Below are positions 1-7,337 of a stretch of 13,191 nt of DNA, one piece after another. The notes below the pieces were generated by a model, which saw nothing but the letters and a program-made list of their open reading frames with translations, ran no database searches and had not been told where the DNA came from. Position 1 is the stretch's first letter. Each line of letters opens with the position of its first letter. A program made the position numbers and the translations under genes. Source of the DNA: Bacillota bacterium (GTDB taxonomy: Bacteria; Bacillota; Clostridia; Christensenellales; CAG-138); assembly GCA_023453725.1 (NCBI GenBank), contig JAEXTB010000229.1, forward strand, positions 1 through 13,191. Direction: 5' to 3'.

Positions 1-1157
1 AGCTTATCCTTCACAAAGCCCTTGCCGGTTTCGCTGGAGAACAGCCATACCAGGAAGTCAATGGAGGCCTGCTGTTTTTCGGGGGAAGCCTGACTGTTGA
101 TGCACAGGTAGTTTTCGGTACCGATGCATAGGCCCTGGTTTTCTTCGCCCGCAACGCCGGTATAGATGGGCAGGAACTTGATATCGGCGTCAGCCACCGT
201 GTTGCCTTCCACACCGAGTATCTGGGAAGCGCCCCAGTTGCCGTTTTGCACCATGGCGCAGCGCCCAAGAGCAAATTCAGCCATGGAGTCGTTGACGGAA
301 ATGTTGCCTAACAAGCCCTTAGCAGAGACGGAGTTGTTGAGATAGAGATCGAATACGTTGTGGTAGTTTTCGCCGTATTTAAATGCGATGGTGTCCGCCG
401 CAAGGCCGGCCAATACGGTGTTGTCAAACGCGGTGTTGTCCTTGAACTCATAATAGAGCGGCAGGTTTGCAAGGTGGGTCTGCCAGCGCCATTGTTCGCC
501 CGCAAGCAGGGAGGTGGAGGCAAATACGCCTTCAATACCAAGCTGGTCCTTCTTTGCCTGCATATCTTCCACAACGGCCTTGAGCGCTGCAAAGTTCTTG
601 ATTTCGTCCATGGACTTCGCTTTTGCGCCGTCCAGAGCAAAGTACTTGCTCATAATGGCGTTGTTGTAGATAATGCCGTAGCCTTCCACCACGTAGGGGA
701 TGCCGTATACGCCTTCTCCACTTGCAACCGCCAGGCTCTTATCGGAAAGCATGCTGTAGAGCTCGCTGTCCTTGAGATCCAGGCAATAGTCCTTCCAGCC
801 TTCGTAACCGACAGGCCCGTTGATCTGGAATATGGTTGGGGCGTCAGTCTTTGCGATTTCACTCTTGAGGGTGGATTCATAAGTACCTGCGGCAGCCGTT
901 TCTACCTTTACCTTCACGCCAGTCTCGGCCTCATACGCTGCGGCTATATCGGCGTAGACTTCTGCAATCTCGGGTTTGAAGTTGAGGTAGTAGATTTCTA
1001 CGGGCTCTGCCGGGGCAGGTTCTTCCGCCTTCTGTGTGGGCTCTGCGGCGGGAGCGGGCGCTTCGGTCGCTGCGGCGGGCTGGGTGGTGGGCGTGCACCC
1101 TGCAAACGCGGCGGCGCACAATAAAAGGACGAGCAGGAACGCAAGTGTCTTCTTCAT
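1..1157 (-). CDS. ABC transporter substrate-binding lipoprotein, sugar type (3' end outside window)
   Basis: Likely captures a carbohydrate outside the cell and delivers it to an ABC importer (extracellular solute-binding protein family 1). The frame is open from the ATG at 1157 to the left edge, giving 385 residues with no stop. Residues 1-21 are a lipoprotein signal: two Lys, a Leu-rich core, then AFAGC with Cys21 as the lipidation site. Residues about 22-50 form an Ala/Pro/Glu/Thr linker. The mature part has family-like segments (PTIFQINGP, GIPYVVEGYGIIYN, NGNWGASQI, ENYLCINSQASPE). The final visible stretch, SSETGKGFVKDKL, resembles the C-terminal region of the family, so only a short piece is missing. 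An AGAGGTG ribosome binding site precedes the start. The gene follows the LacI-type regulator on the same strand by 105 bases. That gap has a weak hairpin (TGCGG/CCGCA, 1199-1214) and no clear promoter, so co-transcription is possible. The sugar cannot be read from the sequence. Confidence 0.9.
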   Translation of the reverse strand, partial: MKKTLAFLLVLLLCAAAFAGCTPTTQPAAATEAPAPAAEPTQKAEEPAPAEPVEIYYLNFKPEIAEVYADIAAAYEAETGVKVKVETAAAGTYESTLKSEIAKTDAPTIFQINGPVGYEGWKDYCLDLKDSELYSMLSDKSLAVASGEGVYGIPYVVEGYGIIYNNAIMSKYFALDGAKAKSMDEIKNFAALKAVVEDMQAKKDQLGIEGVFASTSLLAGEQWRWQTHLANLPLYYEFKDNTAFDNTVLAGLAADTIAFKYGENYHNVFDLYLNNSVSAKGLLGNISVNDSMAEFALGRCAMVQNGNWGASQILGVEGNTVADADIKFLPIYTGVAGEENQGLCIGTENYLCINSQASPEKQQASIDFLVWLFSSETGKGFVKDK

Positions 1158-1262
1158 TGATTACACCTCTTTCATGTTATTGGTTGGGCTTTTATCGATG
1201 CGGACACTGCCGCAAATCCAGCAAGACTTGAAGAGCGAGCGTGGGAATTGTTTTTATTATCC

Positions 1263-2291
1263 TTAAGAAACGGTGATGTTTTGGACGGAACCGCCCTCGC
1301 GCAGCGTGGTGGTGAGCACCACATGTCGGTTGGAGCCTTTTTCTTCAATCAGGTCAATGAGGATATCAGCGCTTTCCTTTGCCATTTCATCGGCAGGCTG
1401 CTCGAGCGTAGTAAGCGTGGGGACGGTGTATTTACTTAGCTCCAGGCCGTCAATGGCGATGACGGAGCAGTCTTTGGGAACGCTTAGCCCGTGGTCCGTA
1501 ATGGCTTTGATGGCGGCAATCGCCATGGCATCCGCAATGGTAAATACAGCGCTAAACTCTACGCCTTTGTTGAGGAGGCGCTGCATGCCATGGTAGGAAT
1601 CTTCCATATTAAAGCTGCCGGTACATTCCACCAAAGCCTCGTCATATGTAAGGCCGCAGTCCAGCAGCGCCTGCTTGTAGCCGGAGAAACGTAGTTCGCT
1701 GATGGAGGTATCGCTTTCCTGTTCAATGAGCGCTGCAATGCGCTTGTGCCCGCAGGCGGCAAGGTATTTTACAGCGTTGTACGCTTCTTTTTTGTCGTCC
1801 ACAGCAACGGAAGAATAGCTTGCGGTATCCAGGGTTCCAAACGTATTGGTATAGCTGCAGCAGACAAACGGAACGTTCAGACGCGTCGTATCCTGCGGGC
1901 TGTAATTGAACCGGCCGCCCAGAAGAAGGATACCCAAAAGCTTGCGCTCGGTTGCAAGGGAGCAGGCTGTCTTGATTTCATCATCACACGAACTGATCTG
2001 GTGCAGCGCCACCGAATAGCCGCGCCTGTGAATTTCCTGTTCCACGCCTTTGATGACCCGCGTAAAGAAAGGGTTGGAGACGCCGCGCACCACAAGCGCA
2101 ATGGTATCGGAGCTGGTGCAGACAAGGTTTCGGGCGCTGTTGTTGGGGATATATCCGCTTTGTTCAATGACTTCTAATATGTGCTTGCGGACGGAGTCGC
2201 TGACATCCTGATGGTTGTTGAGTACGCGCGAGACAGTGCTCACACTTACATTGCACATGCGTGCAATATCCTTGATTGTGTTCTGCTTCAC
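1263..2291 (-). CDS. LacI/GalR-family transcriptional regulator
   Basis: DNA-binding repressor or activator that usually senses a sugar. The chosen start is GTG at 2291, because AAAGGAAG lies 8 bases upstream. The in-frame ATG at 2327 has no ribosome binding site. This gives 342 residues, typical of the family. Residues 5-25 form the helix-turn-helix (TIKDIARMCNVSVSTVSRVLN). Residues about 49-57 (PNNSARNLV) are the hinge helix, with Leu56 as the likely minor-groove wedge. The rest is a periplasmic-binding-protein-like sensor domain, with the usual VRGVSNPFFTRVIKGVE start and a VIAIDGLELSKYTVPTLTTLEQP segment near the C-terminus. A strong promoter and CG-centred operator-like boxes lie directly upstream, so autoregulation is likely. 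The adjacent binding-protein gene on the same strand is the obvious target. The effector sugar is unknown. Confidence 0.95.
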   Translation of the reverse strand: MKQNTIKDIARMCNVSVSTVSRVLNNHQDVSDSVRKHILEVIEQSGYIPNNSARNLVCTSSDTIALVVRGVSNPFFTRVIKGVEQEIHRRGYSVALHQISSCDDEIKTACSLATERKLLGILLLGGRFNYSPQDTTRLNVPFVCCSYTNTFGTLDTASYSSVAVDDKKEAYNAVKYLAACGHKRIAALIEQESDTSISELRFSGYKQALLDCGLTYDEALVECTGSFNMEDSYHGMQRLLNKGVEFSAVFTIADAMAIAAIKAITDHGLSVPKDCSVIAIDGLELSKYTVPTLTTLEQPADEMAKESADILIDLIEEKGSNRHVVLTTTLREGGSVQNITVS

Positions 2292-2372
2292 AGCGGGTTC
2301 TTCCTTTATGATAATAGTTGATGGCATTGCAGAAGCGGATACGGAGGCTCTTTTTTGAATGATAAGACCGGT

Positions 2373-2407
2373 ATAAACGTGCTGGAAACGTTACTGGAAA
2401 CGTTTCC
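2373..2407. promoter_or_regulatory. Cluster of three CG-centred operator-like boxes (LacI or CcpA type)
   Basis: The perfect 12-bp palindrome GGAAACGTTTCC occupies 2396-2407. Two partial copies precede it: TGGAAACGTTAC at 2383-2394 and ATAAACGTGC at 2373-2382. The central CG pairs lie at 2378, 2389 and 2401, spaced 11 and 12 bp, about one helical turn. CG-centred palindromes are typical of LacI-family operators. TGGAAACGTTTCC also fits the core of a CcpA cre site, so catabolite control is an alternative. The cluster sits just downstream of the expected transcription start of the regulator gene, where bound protein would block transcription. Confidence 0.7.
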
Positions 2408-2423
2408 GGGAAATTACGAATTC

Positions 2424-2453
2424 ATTATATCTTGTGGACAAGCGGGTTGTCAA
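2424..2453 (-). promoter_or_regulatory. Near-consensus sigma-A promoter for the LacI-type regulator gene
   Basis: On the minus strand, TTGACA (2448-2453) and TATAAT (2424-2429) are both perfect hexamers separated by 18 bp. Transcription should start near 2417, giving a leader of about 126 bases that contains the operator cluster. Only the spacer, one base above the optimum, departs from consensus. So strong a promoter implies tight repression. Confidence 0.8.
2431..2442. repeat. 12-bp palindrome inside the regulator promoter spacer
   Basis: CTTGTGGACAAG has 5-bp perfect arms (CTTGT/ACAAG) around GG and lies between the -10 and -35 boxes of the minus-strand promoter. The position suits an operator for a second regulator. 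It is short enough to be chance. Confidence 0.35.
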
Positions 2454-2470
2454 TACGATAGCGGCCGTCC

Positions 2471-2488
2471 AAAATTCCCGGGAATTTT
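2471..2488. repeat. 18-bp perfect palindrome in the divergent control region
   Basis: AAAATTCCCGGGAATTTT is perfectly self-complementary, with no central spacer. It lies between the leftward regulator promoter and the rightward amidohydrolase promoter, roughly 65 bp upstream of the latter's -35 box. It looks like a binding site for a dimeric regulator. It is not a good terminator, because there is no loop and no T-run beyond four bases. Confidence 0.5.
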
Positions 2489-2553
2489 AGAGTCTGTCCT
2501 TCTATGCATCAGTGCGGGAGGACGAAAAGGATATATAGATTTTCTGCATACAC

Positions 2554-2582
2554 TTGCAAACAGCGCGCGCATTCGCAATAAT
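2554..2582 (+). promoter_or_regulatory. Probable promoter for the amidohydrolase-alr-nnr operon
   Basis: TTGCAA (2554-2559) and AATAAT (2577-2582) are separated by 17 bp. The predicted start near 2589 leaves a leader of only about 14 bases and falls at the ribosome binding site, so a start a few bases earlier or a promoter further upstream remains possible. Confidence 0.45.
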
Positions 2583-2603
2583 AGATGCGGGAGGATATGT
2601 TAG

Positions 2604-3773
2604 ATGCTTTTATTGAAAAACGGATTGGTATTCACCATGGCTGGCCCCGCCTTTACGGGCGATGTATTGTTAAAGGACGGCAAAATTGCCGCTGTTGGAG
2701 AGCATGTAAGCGCTGATGGCGCTGAGGTTGTGGATTGTACGGGTAAATGCGTGCTGCCCGGTTTTGTAGACGCCCATTGCCACATCGGCATGTGGGAAGA
2801 CGGCATGGGGGATGAGGGCGCAGACGGCAATGAAAACTCTGACCCCATCACGCCGCAGATGCGGGCAATCGACGGCTTAAATCCGTTTGACCCTTGTTTT
2901 AAAGAAGCGCGTGCGGCTGGCGTAACCACCGTGGTAACTGGCCCCGGCAGCGCCAATGTGATTGGCGGGCAGTTTGCGGCATTAAAAACGTATGGCCGGT
3001 ATCTTGAAGAAATGCTTATTCAGGAACCCATCGCCATGAAGGCCGCGTTCGGCGAAAACCCCAAGCGTGTGTATGCAGAGCAAAAGGAAACGCCTTATAC
3101 CCGTATGGCAATCGCTTCCCTGTTCCGCGAGGCGATGGTAGAAGCGCAGGAATTCGCGCGCAAGCAGAAGCTGGGCGAAACGGATGAAGATAAGCTCCCT
3201 GACCGTGATCTTGGCCTCGAAGCGCTGCTGCCCGTATTGCGCGGAGAACTCAAGCTTAAGATGCACGCCCACCGTGCGGACGATATTCTTACAGGCCTGC
3301 GCTTAGCCAAGGAATTCAACCTTTCGGTAACGCTTGACCACTGCACCGAAGGGCATCTCATATTGGACGTATTGAAAGAGCAGACCGAAGCGCTGGGTGC
3401 CGGCGTTATTCTGGGGCCGCTGTTCTCCGACCGTTCAAAAATTGAACTTAAGAATATGACATTCCGCGCGCCTAAGCTGATGCATGAGGCGGGTATTCCT
3501 TTTGCGCTGATGACGGACCATCCGGTCATTCCCATACAGCACCTTCCTGTCTGTGCGGCGCTCTGCGTGCGCGAAGGGCTGCCCGAGGATGCGGCGTTAC
3601 GTGCTATCACAATCAACGCTGCAAACATCGTGGGCTTAAGTTCACGCGTAGGGAGCCTGGAAGTAGGCAAGGACGCAGACGTTACCATTTTCGATGGGCA
3701 TCCGCTTGATGTGCGGAGCCATTGCCTGCGTACCATCATCAACGGGGAAACCGTGCATCTTGCAGATGCGTAA
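2604..3773 (+). CDS. Amidohydrolase-superfamily metal-dependent hydrolase (COG1228-like)
   Basis: Hydrolase of the cytosolic imidazolonepropionase/prolidase-like amidohydrolase group; substrate unknown. The ATG at 2604 follows GGGAGG by about 8 bases and gives 389 residues. Residues 1-50 form the small beta-sandwich start, then LPGFVDAHCHIG carries the metal ligands His58 and His60. Further likely ligands are His221/His223 (MHAHRADD), His246 (LDHCTEGH, 244-251) and Asp305 (MTDHP). The C-terminus has the typical AITINAANIVG and GSLEVGKDADVTIFDG segments. GPGSANVIGGQFAALKTYG resembles a clostridial family generally annotated only as amidohydrolase. It leads the operon with alr, whose ribosome binding site starts at this gene's stop codon. 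A role in releasing amino acids from peptides, possibly D-residue or proline peptides, is speculation from context. Confidence 0.9.
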   Translation: MLLLKNGLVFTMAGPAFTGDVLLKDGKIAAVGEHVSADGAEVVDCTGKCVLPGFVDAHCHIGMWEDGMGDEGADGNENSDPITPQMRAIDGLNPFDPCFKEARAAGVTTVVTGPGSANVIGGQFAALKTYGRYLEEMLIQEPIAMKAAFGENPKRVYAEQKETPYTRMAIASLFREAMVEAQEFARKQKLGETDEDKLPDRDLGLEALLPVLRGELKLKMHAHRADDILTGLRLAKEFNLSVTLDHCTEGHLILDVLKEQTEALGAGVILGPLFSDRSKIELKNMTFRAPKLMHEAGIPFALMTDHPVIPIQHLPVCAALCVREGLPEDAALRAITINAANIVGLSSRVGSLEVGKDADVTIFDGHPLDVRSHCLRTIINGETVHLADA

Positions 3774-3784
3774 GGGAGGGTACC

Positions 3785-4918
3785 ATGCTTCGACCGACAC
3801 ATACCATCATTGATCTTGACGCGCTGCGCCATAACATCGTTGCATTGCGCGAGCATGTGGGCAAAGATACAAAATTTATGGCGGTGGTCAAGGCCAACGC
3901 CTATGGCCACGGCATTGTGGAAACATCGCTTGCAGCCCAGAATGCGGGCGTGGAGTATTTGGGCGTATCCATTCCCGAAGAGGGCATGCGCTTAAGGGAT
4001 GGTGGTGTGAGGGCCAACATCCTCATACTGGGCGGCATGCTGCCCGAAGCTGCGGAGCTTGTCGTAGCGTACGACCTGATTCCTACCGTATACAGCCTGG
4101 ATTTGCTTGAGGCGCTGCAAGAGGAGGCCGGGCGGCATAACGCCGTCTGCCGCATCCACATCAAGGCGGATACCGGCATGAACCGTATCGGCGTAAAATC
4201 GGTGGAGGAATTCCGTGCGCTGCTTAAAAAAGCGCTGCAATGTCCCAACATACTCGTGGAAGGGCTCTTTACGCATTTTGCCGTGAGTGAAATAGAGGAC
4301 AAGAGCTTCACCAGAGAGCAGGGTAAGCGTTTCCTTAATTATATCGCCGCTGCAAAAGAGATGGGACTTTCCCCGATGCTGCACGCAAGCAACAGCGGGG
4401 CGCTATTAGACATGCCGGAAGAACTGAAGTTTGATATGGTGCGCGCAGGCATTGCCATGTATGGCTACCATCCCTACCCTGGCTGCGGTGAAAGCGTGGA
4501 TCTGAAACCGGTGCTCACATGGAAAACAGCCATCACCCATGTCAAAGAGATTCAACCCGGGGATACAGTGAGCTATGGGCGGCGCTATACCGCAACAGAG
4601 CCACGAACGATAGCCACCCTCCCGGTAGGCTACGGGGACGGGTACAAGCGCTGCCTCTCCAATAAGGCGTTCGCCCTGATCCACGGCAAACGGGTACCTG
4701 TTGTGGGCACGGTCTGCATGGACCAGTGTATGGTGGATGTAACAGGCGTTGACGGCGTACAGGTTGGGGATGAAGCGGTGCTGCTTGGCTGCCAGGGCGA
4801 TGTTTGCTTTGACGCGGATGAAATGGCGGTGCTTGCGGATACCATCAGTTGGGAGATACTCCTCTGCATCAGCGACAGGGTGCCGCGCGTCTATATCGGC
4901 GGTTACCGGGCAATATAG
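3785..4918 (+). CDS. alr: Alanine racemase
   Basis: PLP-dependent interconversion of L- and D-alanine, supplying D-alanine for peptidoglycan. The ATG at 3785 is preceded by GGGAGGG five bases upstream; reading further upstream would run into the amidohydrolase gene. The 377-residue length is normal. Lys36 in AVVKANAYGHG is the PLP lysine. Arg134 lies in KADTGMNRIG. Tyr264 in VSYGRRY is the second catalytic base, expected to act from the other subunit of the dimer. GYGDGYKR and GTVCMDQCMVDVT are further family signatures. The C-terminal CISDRVPRVY has Asp where the Geobacillus enzyme has a Tyr (SYRVPR); this site varies in the family. The intergenic gap to the amidohydrolase is 11 bases, so translational coupling is likely, and nnr follows after 31 bases. 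Adjacency to nnr also occurs in other Firmicutes. Confidence 0.97.
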   Translation: MLRPTHTIIDLDALRHNIVALREHVGKDTKFMAVVKANAYGHGIVETSLAAQNAGVEYLGVSIPEEGMRLRDGGVRANILILGGMLPEAAELVVAYDLIPTVYSLDLLEALQEEAGRHNAVCRIHIKADTGMNRIGVKSVEEFRALLKKALQCPNILVEGLFTHFAVSEIEDKSFTREQGKRFLNYIAAAKEMGLSPMLHASNSGALLDMPEELKFDMVRAGIAMYGYHPYPGCGESVDLKPVLTWKTAITHVKEIQPGDTVSYGRRYTATEPRTIATLPVGYGDGYKRCLSNKAFALIHGKRVPVVGTVCMDQCMVDVTGVDGVQVGDEAVLLGCQGDVCFDADEMAVLADTISWEILLCISDRVPRVYIGGYRAI

Positions 4919-4949
4919 CACTTATAACGGAAGAAGGGGGAAACCCTTT

Positions 4950-6431
4950 ATGCGCCAGGTACTCACCCCCGCGCAAATGCGCGGCATGGAAGCTGAGATG
5001 ATCGAACGCTGCCGCATCCCCGGCCTTGTGCTCATGGAGCATGCGGCTGCCGGGGTGGCAAGGGCTGTGCTGGGCTTGCTGCCGCGGCAAGGCCGTGTGA
5101 TCGCTCTCTGCGGGGGCGGCAACAACGGCGGGGATGGCTTATGTGTGCTTCGGCAGCTTTACACGCTGGGCGTCAAAGCGCAGGGTGTACTGCTTGTGCC
5201 GCCGCACAGCCTCAAGGGCGACGCGCTGCTGCAATATGAGATGGCATCCGGCTGCGGCATTCCCATACTGGATGCATCGGATGGAGCGGATTTCTCACTT
5301 GCGGCGGATGTATTGATTGACGCGCTGTTTGGCACAGGACTTAGCCGCGCGGTGGAAGGTGTGTTTGCCCGCGCCATTGAACGGATGAATTCGTCCGGCG
5401 TTCCCGTGGTTTCAGTTGATATCCCTTCGGGCATCGATGGTGAAACAGGGCATTTGCTGGGTGCTGCTGTACGTGCAAATGTTACGGTCACATTTCAGCA
5501 TCAAAAACTGGGGCATCTTTTGTTCCCCGGCCGCGCATACACGGGCGATATTGTGGAGGTTCCCATCGGCCCCAAAATTGATTTGCCGGAAGCCGCGTTT
5601 GTTCTTGAGGAAGCAGATATTAGCCGCCTGCTGCCGCCCCGCCCGCAGGACACGCATAAGGGCAAAATCGGGCGGGCGCTGCTTGTTGCGGGGTGCAAAA
5701 ACTATGCAGGCGCTGCATTACTTGCCGCTAACGCTGCGCTGCGCGGAGGGTGTGGGCTGTTGCATGTGGCAGTGCCCAAGGGCATCCATCCCATGTTTGC
5801 GCAATGCCCAGGTGCAATTTGCCACCCGGTGGGAGACGGGGACGAATGGACTCTTGATGCGGCAAACGATGCGATGGCGCTCATTGAAAAAGCAGATGTG
5901 CTTGCCATCGGCCCCGGCTTGGGCGGGGGAGAGGGCATCGCGCCGCTCTTAAAAGAACTGCTGCTTTCGCAAAAGCCGCTTGTCATCGACGCGGATGGCT
6001 TGAATACGCTCTCTAAAAACCGGGCGCTGTTTTCTTTGCTGCATCGGGACGTCATACTCACCCCTCACCCGGCGGAAATGGCGCGGCTGATCGGCGGCAA
6101 TATAGAGGATGTACTGCAATCGCCCATTGCTATTGCAAAGCAGGCGGCATCAGACTGGCGCTGCACGGTTTTATTAAAAGGGACGACGTCTATCATTACG
6201 GATGGCGCACGCGTATGCCTCAACACCACCGGCAACTCCGGCCTTGCAAAGGGAGGCAGCGGCGACGTGCTGACAGGCGTTGCGCTTGCACTGCTCTCAC
6301 AGGGGCTTTCCACATATGACGCAGCCTCTGCGGGCGCATATCTGTTGGGAAGTACGGCGCAAAAGGCATATGAGCTGCTCCAGACTCGTGTGCTGCTTGC
6401 TACGGATGTGATCGATGCGCTGGGGACGTAA
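4950..6431 (+). CDS. nnr: Bifunctional NAD(P)H-hydrate epimerase / ADP-dependent NAD(P)H-hydrate dehydratase
   Basis: Repairs damaged NADH and NADPH: the N-terminal domain epimerises R- and S-NAD(P)HX, and the C-terminal domain dehydrates the S form using ADP. The ATG at 4950 is preferred because the longer in-frame reading from 4749 would overlap alr. It gives 493 residues, as expected for the fused YjeF-type protein. Residues 1-210 are the epimerase, with CGGGNNGGDG (54-63) and VSVDIPSGIDGETG. Residues about 230-490 are the ribokinase-like dehydratase, with GKIGRALLVAG, HPAE (373-376), VLLKGTTSIITDG and NSGLAKGGSGDVLTG with catalytic Asp439. The ribosome binding site (AAGGGGG) can pair with CCCTT just before the start in a 5-bp hairpin (4933-4949), which might lower initiation. 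It sits directly after alr and is very probably in the same transcript. Confidence 0.95.
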   Translation: MRQVLTPAQMRGMEAEMIERCRIPGLVLMEHAAAGVARAVLGLLPRQGRVIALCGGGNNGGDGLCVLRQLYTLGVKAQGVLLVPPHSLKGDALLQYEMASGCGIPILDASDGADFSLAADVLIDALFGTGLSRAVEGVFARAIERMNSSGVPVVSVDIPSGIDGETGHLLGAAVRANVTVTFQHQKLGHLLFPGRAYTGDIVEVPIGPKIDLPEAAFVLEEADISRLLPPRPQDTHKGKIGRALLVAGCKNYAGAALLAANAALRGGCGLLHVAVPKGIHPMFAQCPGAICHPVGDGDEWTLDAANDAMALIEKADVLAIGPGLGGGEGIAPLLKELLLSQKPLVIDADGLNTLSKNRALFSLLHRDVILTPHPAEMARLIGGNIEDVLQSPIAIAKQAASDWRCTVLLKGTTSIITDGARVCLNTTGNSGLAKGGSGDVLTGVALALLSQGLSTYDAASAGAYLLGSTAQKAYELLQTRVLLATDVIDALGT

Positions 6432-6504
6432 AAACGGGAAGCGCGAAATAGACATCTGCTTGAATGGATGGCGCATCTTGATCTTTTAGGTGGGGGGTAC
6501 ATGT

Positions 6505-7131
6505 ATGCAAGAAAAGGAAGTCCTGTTTGTGCTGCTGGATCAATTTTCTGATTGGGAAGCCGCCCCTTTGGCTGCGGCACTCAATGAACTGAACCCGGGC
6601 CGCGTGAAAACCATAGCGCCAACAAAAGAGCCGATTTTCTCCAAAGGAGGCTTTTGCGTATTGCCGGATTACGAGTTTAAATCCTATTCCGGCGAGTTTG
6701 ATGCGCTTATTTTGATCGGCAGCAGGGCTTGGAGAAAGGATGCGGCAAAAGCGGCTCTTCCGTTGGTACAGCAAGCGGTAGAGCGCGGCAAGGTGTTGTG
6801 CGCGATCTGCGGTGCTACGGTATTCCTGGGCGTAAATGGGTTGCTTAATAAGGCGGCACATACCAGCAATACGCTTGCCGATCTTCAGGAAGCGGCGGGC
6901 AAAGCCTATACCGGACAGGATCGCTATCAATTGCAGCAGGCCGTGCGGGACAATACGCTTGTTACGGCCAACGGTACCGCGTTTCTGGAGTTTGGGAAAG
7001 AGGTTATGCTTGCACTCAAAGCGGCCCCGGCGGAGGAAATTGAGGAATGGTACCGGGATTTTAAACTGGGATATTACGATGCGCGGGGATTGGCAAGAAG
7101 CGCCCCAAGCACAGACGATGGAATAAAATGA
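6505..7131 (+). CDS. DJ-1/PfpI (ThiJ) family protein, class I amidotransferase-like
   Basis: Member of the DJ-1/PfpI superfamily, which includes glyoxalases, chaperones and stress proteins; exact activity unknown. The ATG at 6505 has a GGGGGG ribosome binding site seven bases upstream. An overlapping ATG at 6501 is out of frame, and the GTG at 6490 lacks a site. This gives 208 residues. Visible family features are Glu18 in FSDWEAA, the nucleophile-elbow Cys102 in CAICGAT, and His119 in AAHTSN. The Glu and Cys are the pair conserved in DJ-1, so catalytic or redox competence is plausible. The gene lies 73 bases after nnr on the same strand with no terminator between, and a strong terminator follows. 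It is therefore the likely last gene of the amidohydrolase-alr-nnr operon, and glycation or metabolite repair beside nnr would make sense. Confidence 0.88.
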   Translation: MQEKEVLFVLLDQFSDWEAAPLAAALNELNPGRVKTIAPTKEPIFSKGGFCVLPDYEFKSYSGEFDALILIGSRAWRKDAAKAALPLVQQAVERGKVLCAICGATVFLGVNGLLNKAAHTSNTLADLQEAAGKAYTGQDRYQLQQAVRDNTLVTANGTAFLEFGKEVMLALKAAPAEEIEEWYRDFKLGYYDARGLARSAPSTDDGIK

Positions 7132-7162
7132 CATAACGGATGGTCCAACAGGTTTAAACTCT

Positions 7163-7202
7163 AAAAAACGGTGTGGCTCTAAGAACGGCTATACCGTTTT
7201 TT
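7163..7202 (+). terminator. Rho-independent terminator closing the amidohydrolase-alr-nnr-pfpI operon
   Basis: AAAAAACGGT (7163-7172) pairs perfectly with ACCGTTTTTT (7193-7202). The stem extends inward through GTGGC/GCTAT using two G-U pairs, leaving a 10-base loop. The six-T tail is on the plus strand. The A-run on the other side would also let it work for minus-strand transcripts. Confidence 0.9.
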
Positions 7203-7259
7203 CTTGAATTCCGGATGCTTCCTGCCTAGTGCACGTACCCGTCGAAGTTTGCCGAAAGT

Positions 7260-7288
7260 GTGAAATCGGCGCGCGGCGGTGCTATAAT
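7260..7288 (+). promoter_or_regulatory. Extended -10 promoter for the 7338 lipoprotein gene
   Basis: TGCTATAAT (7280-7288) is a perfect -10 box with a TGn extension. GTGAAA (7260-7265) is a partial -35 at 17 bp. Transcription should begin near 7295, giving a leader of about 43 bases. Confidence 0.7.
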
Positions 7289-7337
7289 TGGCTAAGGGAA
7301 AATTTAAAATTATTCTGAACATCTGGGGGCGAATTTT

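Noticed and set aside
360..1124. 254-codon plus-strand open frame antisense to the binding-protein gene
   Set aside because: It mirrors the binding-protein gene, its product has no family-like pattern (Cys/Gly-rich end from an Ala/Pro-rich linker), and there is no ribosome binding site.
3095..3910. 271-codon minus-strand open frame across the amidohydrolase-alr junction
   Set aside because: It crosses two well-supported genes in antisense; its Ser/Arg-rich product is typical of a shadow frame.
4749..4949. Upstream extension of the nnr frame by 67 codons
   Set aside because: It would overlap the alr C-terminus and lies outside the normal family N-terminus, which begins at the ATG at 4950.
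6400..7134. 244-codon minus-strand open frame opposite the DJ-1/PfpI gene
   Set aside because: It covers the PfpI gene with its catalytic motif in the sense direction; the antisense product shows no recognisable domain.
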